Source of the DNA: JBBSEX01 sp038239345
GTDB taxonomy: Bacteria; Acidobacteriota; Terriglobia; Bryobacterales; Bryobacteraceae
Assembly (NCBI GenBank): GCA_038239345.1
Contig: JBBSEX010000028.1
Location: forward strand, 1-39,962
Direction: 5' to 3'
Length of the DNA stretch: 39,962 bases
The first letter of the stretch is position 1; each line of letters opens with the position of its first letter. Of this stretch, positions 26,274-35,048 are shown piece after piece. Both the position numbers and the translations under genes were made by a program. The notes below the pieces were generated by a model. It made no database searches and was not told where the DNA came from. It saw only the letters and a program-made list of their open reading frames with translations.

Positions 26274-26894
26274 TCCGGGATTGCAATAGCACCGCCGCTT
26301 AATTCACATCGGTGGGAACCATCGGGCCCATAGTATGCGGCAAACGGCGCATTAGTGGAGAAGGATTCAGGTCCCAGGCTGGCGCGGCCCACCATGCGTG
26401 TAAACAAACTGGCCGCCTTTGATCAGTACAGTCCCCCGCTTTGCCGCGTCCACCGCGATTGAACGGTTGAGCGCCGCAATCTCCAGCAACGACGTTCGAG
26501 CTGGAGGACTCGAGTTCTCACCAAGTACCACGCGGGTGCCGTCCAAGGTACAAAAATACCGAGGCCGACGTTGTGGTTGCGAGCACATCAACACTGAAGG
26601 CGGGCCAACAGATAACTCTTCCGGGTTCCAGCGTTACTCCGCTAATCGTTATTGAAAGTACTGGTAGGTGTAAACTTCCACGCACTGACGGGGGCACGTT
26701 AGAGCCCAATAAGGATGGTATTATAAACTCGACTCTCCACCCGTGAGTCACGCAAGTTTTGACGGCTTTTGGGGAGTTCCAGCGGTAACTCTGTCCTGTG
26801 AGCGAGGGCTCGGCCGAACAGTCAGTATTATGCCACCGAACGTTAACCGGGGGAATGATGAACCGGCTCAGGCTCTGCAATTGCGCCAAGGCCC
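26274..26894. other. Unassigned stretch of about 620 bases
   Basis: No intact gene is supported. On the minus strand two overlapping frames (26518-26889 and 26367-26594) look weakly protein-like and beta-rich (LPVLSITISGVTLEPGRVIC; SLLEIAALNRSIAVDAAKRG), perhaps one broken gene with a frameshift near 26550. I do not recognise a family. It lies between an intact glycosyltransferase and a ligase remnant, in keeping with a deletion scar. Confidence 0.35.
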
Positions 26895-27670
26895 GCGGCA
26901 GTGGCCATCGCCTTTTTATGCCTACGAACGGTATGCCAGTGCTCGACGAATGGGGCGCTGCTTAAGGCGGCCAGCCTGGCAAGTATGATCGCCGGGTGGA
27001 CGGTCATCGATCTATCCCAGGTCCGAGTCTCCATGATTATGCTTTTGATTTGTTTTGCGGCGTTCTTCGGTCTGCTCTTCTTTCGTGGAGAAAGAGTCCG
27101 GTTGCGCACTATCATCGTGGCACTGCCTTTGGGGGCATTGCTCAGCCTGGGTCTGGCGATTGGGATGGTGGCGCCGCTGTGACCTCCCGCCTACAGACTC
27201 TCATCGCAAGCAAGCCGGGTGAGGTTTATTACCGGAACCGCGGGTTTCTCATGGATCATACCTTTCGAGAAATTCTTCCCCATTACCCGCCGGGCGCAGG
27301 GCTCGGGCGCTTTGGCATGGTAGACCTTTACTTTGGAAAAGAATCCGATCTGACCCGACCTCCGATTTGGGCCGAAATTCAGTGGACCGCGTGGATACTC
27401 GATGGGGGCGTCCCCCTCACGCTTGCGTATCTGGTTGTCCTGATAATGGCGTTGCAAACCAGTTGGCAGATCGCGTCGCTCCGAAGTAATGAGATATGGA
27501 TCTGGGGGGCTTTGGTGTTGGCATATAACGTCGGCGCGCTGGCCGCCACGTTTTCTTATGTATTTTTTTTATCGCAGAGCGGGATGGAACTCTGGGCTCT
27601 CAACGGAGCCATCTTTGCAGCGGCGCCCGCGTCGGTGGAAAAGCTGCAGAGCCGTTCGAGGCCGGCTTAA
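26895..27670 (+). pseudogene. C-terminal half of an O-antigen ligase paralogue, frameshifted
   Basis: The frame to 27182 holds DLSQVRVSMIMLLICFAAFF, then FRGERVRLRTIIVALPLGAL. After a frameshift near 27180 the protein continues SRLQTLIASKPGEVYYRNRG, GAGLGRFGMVDLYFG, IWAEIQWTAWILDGGVPL and WIWGALVLAYNVGALAATFS. Each block aligns in order with the intact ligase at 14137-15555. The N-terminal half is missing. It is a truncated duplicate or a foreign relative. Its remaining C-terminal frame is long and open but lacks most membrane helices. Confidence 0.8.
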
Positions 27671-27682
27671 GACGAGCGAGTC

Positions 27683-28828
27683 ATGGCGCCCCGGAGATGG
27701 GATATTATTACCGGCGAGTATCCGCCTCAACGGGGCGGCGTTAGCGATTATACGCAGCAGATTGCGAGCGGATTGTCGGCGTGTGGTGACACAGTGCATG
27801 TTTGGGCGCCAGGACCGGAAGATGCCGTGCGAATGGAACATGGGGTTGAGATCCACCGCCTGCCGGGCTGCTTTGGTCCTCGAGCCATCTGGACGATGGA
27901 GCGGGCTTTCAGCCAAATGAAAGGCCCCCGGCGACTGCTGGTTCAGTATGTGCCCCATGCGTTCGGATGGAAGGCTCTGAACGTGCTGTTTTGTTTATGG
28001 CTGCTCGTTCGCCGCCATGACGAGATTTGGGCGATGTTTCATGAGGTCTCGTTTCCACTGAGCCGCCGGCAATCGCTGCGTCACAATTTTCTCGGGATGG
28101 TTACGCTAGGCATGGCCGCCGCGGTGGCCCGGGGGGCCGATCGAATCTTTATCTCCACCCCGGCATGGCGACCGCGACTGCAGCGCCTGGTGCCGCGGGC
28201 CAAGCTCAGTATCTGGATGCCAGTCCCCACCAACATCTCGACCAGCGCCGATCCCGCAGAAGTTAGAGTGGTTCGCCGCCGAATTGCGGGCGTGCCTGGG
28301 GCCGCGCTTATCGGCCATTTCAGCTCGTACTCGACGCTGACAGCGCCGTTACTGGTCCAGTGGCTGGGGCAACTCCTGATGTGCTGCCCATCCCGCGCCG
28401 GTCTGGTGATTGGATACCACTCTTCTGGTTACGCGGATGAGATCCTGCGGCAATTCCCTGCGCTGGCCAGCCGCTTGCATTCCATCGAGAACTTGGATCG
28501 CCGGGAGGTCGCCGTTCATCTAGCGGCGTGCGACATCCTGGTTCAGCCTTACGCCGATGGTGTCAGTACGCGGCGTACCAGTATGATGGCGGCGCTAGCA
28601 CTCGGCATGCCGATCATCACCAATCACGGCCCCGCTACGGAGCCTCTATGGAGCGAAAGTGGCTCGGTAGCGTTGACGCTTTCGGGGTCACCTGACGACG
28701 TCGTTCGGATCGCCGAAGATCTCCTCGCTCGTCCAGGACTGCGAGCGGAACTGGGATCCCGCGCCGCGGGTCTTTATGCCCGCGAGTTTGTGGTTGAGCG
28801 CACCATAAATCAACTGAGATCGTTGTGA
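27683..28828 (+). CDS. Glycosyltransferase, GT4-like (atypical donor motif)
   Basis: This protein of about 381 residues has the N-terminal WDIITGEYPPQRGGVSDYTQ, a strong GT4 glycogen-synthase-fold start. The C-terminal part reads DILVQPYADGVSTRRTSMMA, then ALALGMPIITNHGPATEPLW. The E-x7-E motif is replaced by VSTRRTSMMAAL, as seen in some GT4 subgroups that keep STRRTSLMAALA. It is the first of three overlapping glycosyltransferase genes; its stop overlaps the following GTG (GTGA). Donor and acceptor are not predictable. Confidence 0.85.
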   Translation: MAPRRWDIITGEYPPQRGGVSDYTQQIASGLSACGDTVHVWAPGPEDAVRMEHGVEIHRLPGCFGPRAIWTMERAFSQMKGPRRLLVQYVPHAFGWKALNVLFCLWLLVRRHDEIWAMFHEVSFPLSRRQSLRHNFLGMVTLGMAAAVARGADRIFISTPAWRPRLQRLVPRAKLSIWMPVPTNISTSADPAEVRVVRRRIAGVPGAALIGHFSSYSTLTAPLLVQWLGQLLMCCPSRAGLVIGYHSSGYADEILRQFPALASRLHSIENLDRREVAVHLAACDILVQPYADGVSTRRTSMMAALALGMPIITNHGPATEPLWSESGSVALTLSGSPDDVVRIAEDLLARPGLRAELGSRAAGLYAREFVVERTINQLRSL

Positions 28829-29976
28829 ACAGTTTGCCCCGGGTAGCAGTGCTGTTCGATCAAAGGGAAGAAAACTGGCCCAGCATGGACTTCGTGGGTG
28901 AAATGTTGACGGAGAATCTTCGGAACGCACATGCCGACAGGTTCCAGACCGAGGCCATCGAGTCCGCTATGCCCCGCTGGTCACCCATGCCCTATACAGC
29001 GGCCCGGTTGGCCGGCCGTTTCTGGACATATCCACGGCTGGTGCGAAGCATCCGCGACCGTTTCGATTTGTTTCAGGTTGTGGATCACAGTTATGCGCAA
29101 CTGGTTCACGATCTGCCGGCCGGGCGCACGGTGGTTTGCTGTCATGACCTCGATACTTTTCGCTGCTTGCTGGAGCCGGAACGGGAACGCCGGGGGCCGC
29201 TGTTCCGGCTGATGACTAAAAGAATTCTGAACGGATTGCGCAAAGCCGGGCGAGTCGCCTGCGGCAGTGACGCCACGCGATCGGCGCTGCTGGCCCACAA
29301 ACTGCTTCCCGCCGAGCGGGTTGTCGTGGTTCCCTACGGAATTCACTCCGCTTTTTCGGATAATGAAAACGAAATCTCGGATGCGGAAGTGGCGCGCCTG
29401 CTTGGCCCGCGCAATGAGAACACGCTGGAGATCCTGCATGTTGGCTCAACCATTCCCCGCAAACGCATCGACATACTCCTGCGTGTCTTCTGCCTGGTGC
29501 GGACGCGGTTTCCCCAAGCCCGACTGGTTCGCGCCGGGGGATACCTGACACCGGGCCAAAGAGAACTGGCGGCAGGCCTGGGTCTGGGGGATTCGGTGCT
29601 GGAGCTACCCCGGCTCACAGTGGAGGAGCTTGCGGCGCTGTATCGCCGTTCGGCTTTGGTACTGCAGACTTCGGAGCGCGAAGGGTTCGGATTACCGGTA
29701 ACTGAAGCGTTGGCTTGCGGCGTTCCGGTAGTGGCGACCGACCTTCCGGCGCTCAGGGAAGCGGGAGGCACGGCAGCCCGGTACTGCCCACTTGAGGATG
29801 TCGAGGAGTGGGCCCGGGTCGCTGGTGAGTTAATTCAGGAACGATTTCAACTCCCGGAACAATGGGCCCGGCGCAGAGAGGCGGGGCTCCTGCAGGCCTC
29901 CAAATTCAGTTGGCGGGCGCACGCCTCGCAAATGACCATGATCTACGAAGAATTATTGCGTGAGCGGCCATGTTAG
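28825..29976 (+). CDS. GT4-family glycosyltransferase
   Basis: This protein of about 383 residues starts with GTG. Conserved parts are VVCCHDLDTFRCLLEPERER, RVACGSDATRSALL, VVPYGIHSAF, ILHVGSTIPRKRIDILL and the donor motif REGFGLPVTEALACG with E-x7-E, then PVVATDLPALREAGG. The HVGSTIPRKRIDILL block resembles mannosyltransferase-like GT4 enzymes, but specificity is a guess. It overlaps both neighbours (4 bases before, 7 bases after), so the three enzymes are made in step. Confidence 0.88.
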   Translation: MNSLPRVAVLFDQREENWPSMDFVGEMLTENLRNAHADRFQTEAIESAMPRWSPMPYTAARLAGRFWTYPRLVRSIRDRFDLFQVVDHSYAQLVHDLPAGRTVVCCHDLDTFRCLLEPERERRGPLFRLMTKRILNGLRKAGRVACGSDATRSALLAHKLLPAERVVVVPYGIHSAFSDNENEISDAEVARLLGPRNENTLEILHVGSTIPRKRIDILLRVFCLVRTRFPQARLVRAGGYLTPGQRELAAGLGLGDSVLELPRLTVEELAALYRRSALVLQTSEREGFGLPVTEALACGVPVVATDLPALREAGGTAARYCPLEDVEEWARVAGELIQERFQLPEQWARRREAGLLQASKFSWRAHASQMTMIYEELLRERPC

Positions 29977-31100
29977 CCTCGGCGCCCGCACGGTCGGCGC
30001 CCCGCAAACGCATGGTCCTCCAGGTGGGCAAGTTCTATCCGCCTCACATCGGAGGAATTGAAACGCATTTGCGTACACTCTGCGGCGGTCTTAGCGATTC
30101 AGTGGACGTGCGCGTTCTCGTGGCCAGCGACAATCGGGTCGTGGAGGAAGTGGTCGATGGAATTCCCATCTCCCGCCTGACCAACCTTTTACGGCGGTTC
30201 TCCGCTCCGGCATGTCCCGCGATGATTAGCAGAATCCAGAACTCGGGTGCCGATCTAGTCCATCTGCACCTACCGAATCCCAGCGCTGTGCTGGCCTATC
30301 TGGCAAGCGGGTACCGCGGACCGCTAGTGGTCACTTATCATAGCGACATCGTCAGGCAGAAGTTCCGGGGCGCTCTGCTCCAACCTTTCGTCGATACGGT
30401 TTTGCGCCGCAGTTCCGCTATTATTGCGACGTCTGGGGAGTATGTACAAACGTCTCCTGTTCTGTCCCGCTTTCGCGACCGTTGCCACGTGATACCTTTC
30501 GGCATTGCCTTGGAGGAGTTCGAAACAATTGAGCCGGGCCAAGTGGCCAATTTGCGGAGCCAGTTCGGGAGCCGGGTGGTGCTGAGCGTCGGCCGCCTGG
30601 TGCATTACAAGGGATTCGAATGCCTGATTCGCGCCATGATGCATGTGCGGGGCAAGCTCGTAATAGTCGGAGATGGCCCCCTCCGGAGAGAACTTGAGAA
30701 CCTGACTGCAAAGCTGAGGCTCGGCCGGCAGATTTTCTTCGCCGGCAAGGTAAAAGAAACCCTACCCTATTACCACTCGTCGGACGTATTCGCGCTGGCT
30801 TCCGTGGCTCGTAACGAGGCCTTTGGAATCGTTCAACTCGAAGCTATGGCGACCGGCCTGCCAGTAGTGAATACAAGCCTTCGATCCGGAGTACCTTTTG
30901 TGTCCTTGCATGGCCAGACTGGATTCACCGTCCCCCCATCCGATCCCGAGGCGCTAGCAAGAGCGTTAAATCAATTGCTAGACGATAAAAAACTGCGGAC
31001 GTCGTTCGGCGCGGCCGGCAGATTGCGCGTTCAACGGGAGTTCAACCTGCAAACCATGGTATCCCGTACGCTCGCGCTATACGACAAGATTGGGCGGTAA
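29970..31100 (+). CDS. GT4-family glycosyltransferase
   Basis: This protein of about 376 residues shows VLQVGKFYPPHIGGIETHLR, LVHLHLPNPSAVLAYL, VVTYHSDIVRQK, VIPFGIALEEFE, VLSVGRLVHYKGFECLIRAM and the donor motif NEAFGIVQLEAMATG. This is a typical rhamnosyl/mannosyl-like GT4 enzyme. Its start lies within the end of the preceding gene. The frameshifted remnant at 13235-13725 is its nearest relative in the window. The following methyltransferase gene overlaps its end by about 11 bases. Confidence 0.9.
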   Translation: MLASAPARSAPRKRMVLQVGKFYPPHIGGIETHLRTLCGGLSDSVDVRVLVASDNRVVEEVVDGIPISRLTNLLRRFSAPACPAMISRIQNSGADLVHLHLPNPSAVLAYLASGYRGPLVVTYHSDIVRQKFRGALLQPFVDTVLRRSSAIIATSGEYVQTSPVLSRFRDRCHVIPFGIALEEFETIEPGQVANLRSQFGSRVVLSVGRLVHYKGFECLIRAMMHVRGKLVIVGDGPLRRELENLTAKLRLGRQIFFAGKVKETLPYYHSSDVFALASVARNEAFGIVQLEAMATGLPVVNTSLRSGVPFVSLHGQTGFTVPPSDPEALARALNQLLDDKKLRTSFGAAGRLRVQREFNLQTMVSRTLALYDKIGR

Positions 31101-31803
31101 TTTGCCAAACGCGAATGGTTCCCCCTCCCGGGAAATTTTGGCTTATCGCGAAAAAGCGGCAGAACTCAGCTGCGGAACTAGCTCCAGTTCGGTCTACTCG
31201 ATGATGGAACGAGTTATCGTAGCCAGAGACCTGCGAGGCAAGATCCTGGATTACGGAGCCGGAGTAGGGGAATTCACACGGAGGTTGCTCGCGCTGCGTC
31301 GCTTTGAGTCGGTCTCGGCCGCGGACATCATGCGCATCCCTGACGATCTTGGAGCGGTCGAGTGGATTCAGCAGGATCTAAATGATCCGATGCCAGGGCA
31401 TACTGCCGCATTCGACGTAGTCGTCGCTGCGGAAGTGATTGAGCATTTGGAAAATCCCCGGTTCACGATGCGGGAAATATTCAAGCTCTTGCGCCCCGGT
31501 GGCACGGTTCTTGTTACGACTCCCAACAATGAAAGTTGGCGATCACTGATCGCCCTGGTGTTCCGTGGACACTACCTTGAGTTCAGTGACGCAAGCTATC
31601 CCGCGCACATAACGGCTTTGCTCCGCAAAGACCTGACCAGAATCTTTCAAGAAGCGAAGTTTTCCGCTCCAACGTTTCACTTTACCAACCAGGGGGGCAT
31701 CCCAGGAAAGCCCGCGTTAAACTGGCAACGGATTAGTCTTGGACTGCTCCGTGGCCCGCGGTTCAGCGACAATCTGCTGGCTGAGGCGAATAAGGCAACC
31801 TAG
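31090..31803 (+). CDS. Class I SAM-dependent methyltransferase
   Basis: This protein of about 237 residues has motif I KILDYGAGVGEFTRRLLAL, an acidic end of strand 2 (VSAADIM), the motif-IV-like FDVVVAAEVIEHLENPR and LRPGGTVLVTTPNN. This is the Methyltransf_11/UbiE-like fold. It probably methylates a sugar of the repeat unit. It starts with TTG at 31090 (or TTG 31102), overlapping the glycosyltransferase stop. The substrate cannot be told from sequence. Confidence 0.85.
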   Translation: MGGNLPNANGSPSREILAYREKAAELSCGTSSSSVYSMMERVIVARDLRGKILDYGAGVGEFTRRLLALRRFESVSAADIMRIPDDLGAVEWIQQDLNDPMPGHTAAFDVVVAAEVIEHLENPRFTMREIFKLLRPGGTVLVTTPNNESWRSLIALVFRGHYLEFSDASYPAHITALLRKDLTRIFQEAKFSAPTFHFTNQGGIPGKPALNWQRISLGLLRGPRFSDNLLAEANKAT

Positions 31804-31836
31804 CGGAACATGCGGCCCTTCAACCCAAAATCTAGC

Positions 31837-31842
31837 AAGGAG
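31837..31842 (+). promoter_or_regulatory. Ribosome binding site supporting a CTG start
   Basis: AAGGAG stands 8 bases before CTG 31851 and 5 bases before ATC 31848. The Rossmann motif of the epimerase follows at once, so the true start must be here, not at the first ATG (31917), which would cut off the nucleotide-binding loop. Confidence 0.6.
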
Positions 31843-31850
31843 TACCTATC

Positions 31851-32927
31851 CTGCAAGTTCTGATTACCGGAGGATGTGGTTTCATCGGTCGCAACACGGC
31901 GGCGCGTTTCTCGTCAATGGGCCACAAAGTGGTGCTCCTGGACGATCTGTCGCGTGCCGGCGCAGTCGCCAATCTTGCCTGGTTGCGGGTTCAAAGCGAC
32001 CCGACCTTCGTGCGAGGCGACGTTCGCAATCGCGATCTCGTCAGTAATCTGATCCGGGATCATCAGTTCGACGCCGTCATTCACTTGGCGGGACAGGTTG
32101 CCGTGACCAAGTCGGTTGACGATCCGAGACTCGATTGCGAAGTGAACATACTGGGCACGCTGAACGTGCTGGATGCGGTGCGCCTCGGAAGTCCGCAAAC
32201 ATTCGTTTTGAACGCCTACACCAATAAGGTCTATGGCAATCTTGCCAACCTCCCGCTGCGCGAGACGCCTACCGCGTATGAATGTCCCATGGCGCGCGAG
32301 GGCGTGGCGGAAAGCCAGCCTCTAGACTTCTATTCTCCTTACGGCTGTTCTAAAGGGGCCGCGGACCAATACGTTATAGATTACAGCCGCATCTATGGAA
32401 TCCGCTCGGTCAATTTTCGCCAATCTTGCATTTACGGCAACCGGCAGTTCGGCGCGGAAGAGCAGGGGGGGGTTTCGTGGTTCGTTATCGCGCATCTGCT
32501 CGAAAAGCCGATCACGGTGTATGGCGACGGGAAACAGGTTCGGGATCTACTCTACGTGGACGATCTGGTGGATTGTTACTTACAGAGTATTTCCTCTATT
32601 GATCAGGTGTCTGGTGCGACCTTCAACATCGGAGGAGGCCCCAACAACTCCGCTTCCATCATCGAGTTTCTAAATCTTTTAGGACAGATCTCCGGGCGCG
32701 TTGTAAATTTCAGGTTCGGTGACTCGCGACCGGGAGATCAGCTTTTCTATGTGTCGGACATCAGGAAGGCGCAAACTGTTCTAGATTGGCGGCCGGAAAC
32801 CGGGATGCGCTATGGTGTCGAGCGATTGTACAATTGGGTGGCGCAAAATCGTGAGCTGTTCGCCGAGCCGGTCGCCTCAGTCCTTCTGTCTAATGCTGAT
32901 GTTTCGGTAGCCCGAATCCGCCTTTGA
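31851..32927 (+). CDS. CDP-paratose-2-epimerase-like SDR (NDP-sugar epimerase)
   Basis: This protein of about 358 residues is an extended short-chain dehydrogenase. The NAD-binding VLITGGCGFIGRNTA stands at its very start, then LDDLSR, HLAGQVAVTKSV, NAYTNKVYGNL and the catalytic YGCSK (YxxxK). The blocks RQSCIYGNRQFG and EKPITVYGDGKQVRDLLYVD are very like CDP-paratose/tyvelose epimerases. It would supply a nucleotide sugar for the polymer. The start is non-ATG (CTG 31851), since AAGGAG precedes it and the first ATG lies beyond the GGCGFIG loop. A decayed fragment of a relative lies at 20353-20500. Confidence 0.85.
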   Translation: MQVLITGGCGFIGRNTAARFSSMGHKVVLLDDLSRAGAVANLAWLRVQSDPTFVRGDVRNRDLVSNLIRDHQFDAVIHLAGQVAVTKSVDDPRLDCEVNILGTLNVLDAVRLGSPQTFVLNAYTNKVYGNLANLPLRETPTAYECPMAREGVAESQPLDFYSPYGCSKGAADQYVIDYSRIYGIRSVNFRQSCIYGNRQFGAEEQGGVSWFVIAHLLEKPITVYGDGKQVRDLLYVDDLVDCYLQSISSIDQVSGATFNIGGGPNNSASIIEFLNLLGQISGRVVNFRFGDSRPGDQLFYVSDIRKAQTVLDWRPETGMRYGVERLYNWVAQNRELFAEPVASVLLSNADVSVARIRL

Positions 32928-32946
32928 TAGGCTAAGCGCTCAAGCC

Positions 32947-34053
32947 ATGCGCGTTCTACACATCTACAGCGGGAACCTGTATGGAGGGGTGGAGACCTTG
33001 CTGGCAACCTTGGCTCGGTGCCGGCATTTTTGTCCGAACATGGAGCCGGAGTTCGCGCTATGTTTCGAGGGACGCTTAAGCTGGGAACTGCATGCTGCGG
33101 GAGCAATCGTGCACGCGGTTGGACCGGCGCGCTTCCGGAATCCCGGTTCGGTGTGGCGAGCCCGTCGTCGATTACGGCTGTTGCTTCAAAGCAAGCGATT
33201 TGACGTTGTGGTTTGCCACATGGCTTGGCCGCTGGCCATTTTTGGTCCGGTGCTACGCAAATCCGGCCTTCCTTTGGTATCGTGGCAACACGGTCCGCTA
33301 AGCGGGCGCGATTGGATCGAGCGGTGGGCCGGGCGGACCACACCCGGCCTGGCGCTTTGCAATAGCCGGTTCACCGCTGAACTTTACGGCGGGCTCTACC
33401 CCGGCGTGCAAAAAGCGGTCCTGCACTATCCCGTTATCCCGCCCGCCGCTCCGCCGGATCAGATTGAGCGCGCCGCGGTTCGTCGAGGCTTAAACACTCC
33501 GGAAGACGCCATAGTTATTATCCAAGTGAGCCGTTTGACTCCGTGGAAGGGTCACACTCTCCACCTGGAAGCCCTCGCGAAACTTCGAGATCTGGATGGC
33601 TGGGTCTGCTGGATAGTGGGAGGCGCGCAACGGCCCGAGGAGGTCGCCTATCTCGGAATCCTCCGAACGATGAGCCGGCGTTTGGCGATTGCCGATCGGG
33701 TTCATTTCCTGGAAGAGCGCTCCGATGTACAACGACTGCTAGGGGCGTCGGATATCTTTTGTCAACCTAACACGGGCCCGGAGCCGTTCGGCATCGCGCT
33801 AATCGAGGCTCTATATGCCGGATTGCCGGTCTTAACCACGGCCATGGGCGGAGCTCTTGAGATCGTAGACGGGAGCTGCGGTGAACTCCTCCCGGCGAGC
33901 GATCCGGAGAGCTTGGCCGCGGCTCTACGCCGGTTCATCGAGCGCGGAGGTTTGCGCCGTTCGGTCGGAGCAGCCTGCGTGGCTAGAGCCCGGCAGCTCT
34001 GCGACCCGCAAGCGCAAATTCACAAATTGAGCGTGATACTGGCCGGCATTTGA
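32947..34053 (+). CDS. GT4-family glycosyltransferase
   Basis: This protein of about 368 residues shows VLHIYSGNLYGGVETLLATL, SWQHGPLSGRDWIERW, ALCNSRFTAELYG, IIQVSRLTPWKGHTLHLEAL and the donor motif PEPFGIALIEALYAG. It starts 19 bases after the epimerase stop, so it is likely co-transcribed with it and may use the sugar made there. It is the last plus-strand gene before the opposing FkbM gene. Confidence 0.88.
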   Translation: MRVLHIYSGNLYGGVETLLATLARCRHFCPNMEPEFALCFEGRLSWELHAAGAIVHAVGPARFRNPGSVWRARRRLRLLLQSKRFDVVVCHMAWPLAIFGPVLRKSGLPLVSWQHGPLSGRDWIERWAGRTTPGLALCNSRFTAELYGGLYPGVQKAVLHYPVIPPAAPPDQIERAAVRRGLNTPEDAIVIIQVSRLTPWKGHTLHLEALAKLRDLDGWVCWIVGGAQRPEEVAYLGILRTMSRRLAIADRVHFLEERSDVQRLLGASDIFCQPNTGPEPFGIALIEALYAGLPVLTTAMGGALEIVDGSCGELLPASDPESLAAALRRFIERGGLRRSVGAACVARARQLCDPQAQIHKLSVILAGI

Positions 34054-34088
34054 ACCGTGCCTGAGCGCTGGAGCCCGCGTTGCTTTTA

Positions 34089-34922
34089 CTAATCGATGCG
34101 TCTGCCGCGAACCAAGGGCTGAAAGAGAAAATTTGTGCAGACCTCGATTGAGGCTACATTTCCATGCAGTAGATCGCGCGCAAGATCAAGATTAATTTGT
34201 GCTGGATGGTAATCGAATTTTGAGAACAGCGCAAGAAAATCGCGGAAGGAATAACCGCGCTCCCGCAACCGTAGGCCGTTGTATTCGATGAAAATCGAAT
34301 GTATGCTCTTGTTTTCAAGACAACGGGCCGCGCCTTCGATCACTTCGAACTCATGGGCTTCAACATCGATCTTCATGAAATCGATCCTGTCGATCGCCTC
34401 TCGCTCAACAAACCGATCCAATGTTACGGCGCTTACCGGAAGTTCTCTGGTCGCTACCCCTTCGAAGCGATTCAGGCTGCCCCAACCGGAATGGTCCGCC
34501 GCACTCCGATAAAAGGTCACAGTCCCCTCATGACTGCTTACCGCAACATTGTGCAAGGCAACTTTCTCACCGAATGTATTCAGAGCGCAGTTCCGGCGCA
34601 GTCTGGCGAAATTGTCCGGGTCCGCCTCAAAGGCATAAACTTTGCCCGAACGGAGTTGTTTCGCGATATTGAGCGCATAAAAGCCTACGTGCGCTCCCAC
34701 GTCGAACACAATCCCGCTCGCGGGGAAAAATGGCCGAACCTGCCTCAGCAGGTCCTGTTCGTAAGCGTTAAAATAGATCCTTTTCTGGACATCGTCCCGA
34801 ATGTCCAGGTCGAAGAACACCTCGCCACATACCTGCTGGGTTTTTGTGCGGACCCGCGCCGGGTTGACATGGTAGACCACTTCTTCTTTGTTGGGGATGT
34901 TCAGCTCGCGTAGTTTCTTCAT
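34089..34922 (-). CDS. FkbM-family SAM-dependent methyltransferase
   Basis: This protein of about 277 residues has the SAM-binding GIVFDVGAHVGFYALNIAKQ, then KVYAFEADPDNFARLRRNCA, ALHNVAVSSHEGTVTF and DFMKIDVEAHEFEVIEGAAR, all standard FkbM blocks. The frame is open to ATG 35060, but that end overlaps the divergent glycosyltransferase start. ATG 34922 (MKKLRELNIPNKEE) gives a normal family length and is preferred; the longer form cannot be excluded. It is the only minus-strand gene in this half and likely O-methylates a sugar. Confidence 0.85.
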   Translation of the reverse strand: MKKLRELNIPNKEEVVYHVNPARVRTKTQQVCGEVFFDLDIRDDVQKRIYFNAYEQDLLRQVRPFFPASGIVFDVGAHVGFYALNIAKQLRSGKVYAFEADPDNFARLRRNCALNTFGEKVALHNVAVSSHEGTVTFYRSAADHSGWGSLNRFEGVATRELPVSAVTLDRFVEREAIDRIDFMKIDVEAHEFEVIEGAARCLENKSIHSIFIEYNGLRLRERGYSFRDFLALFSKFDYHPAQINLDLARDLLHGNVASIEVCTNFLFQPLVRGRRID

Positions 34923-35048
34923 CAACGGCTCAATCGCCTCGCAACAACGTGCAACCGCGATGGAGTAAAGGTGATTGCGCTTGCGTCGAAAACGCTGGAC
35001 AAAATGGAGATCGGGATTGCTCACTTCCTTACATATACCCTGGAAGCT

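Noticed and set aside
31917..32927. Epimerase starting at ATG 31917
   Set aside because: It would lose the GGCGFIG nucleotide-binding loop, and the ribosome binding site lies upstream of 31851.
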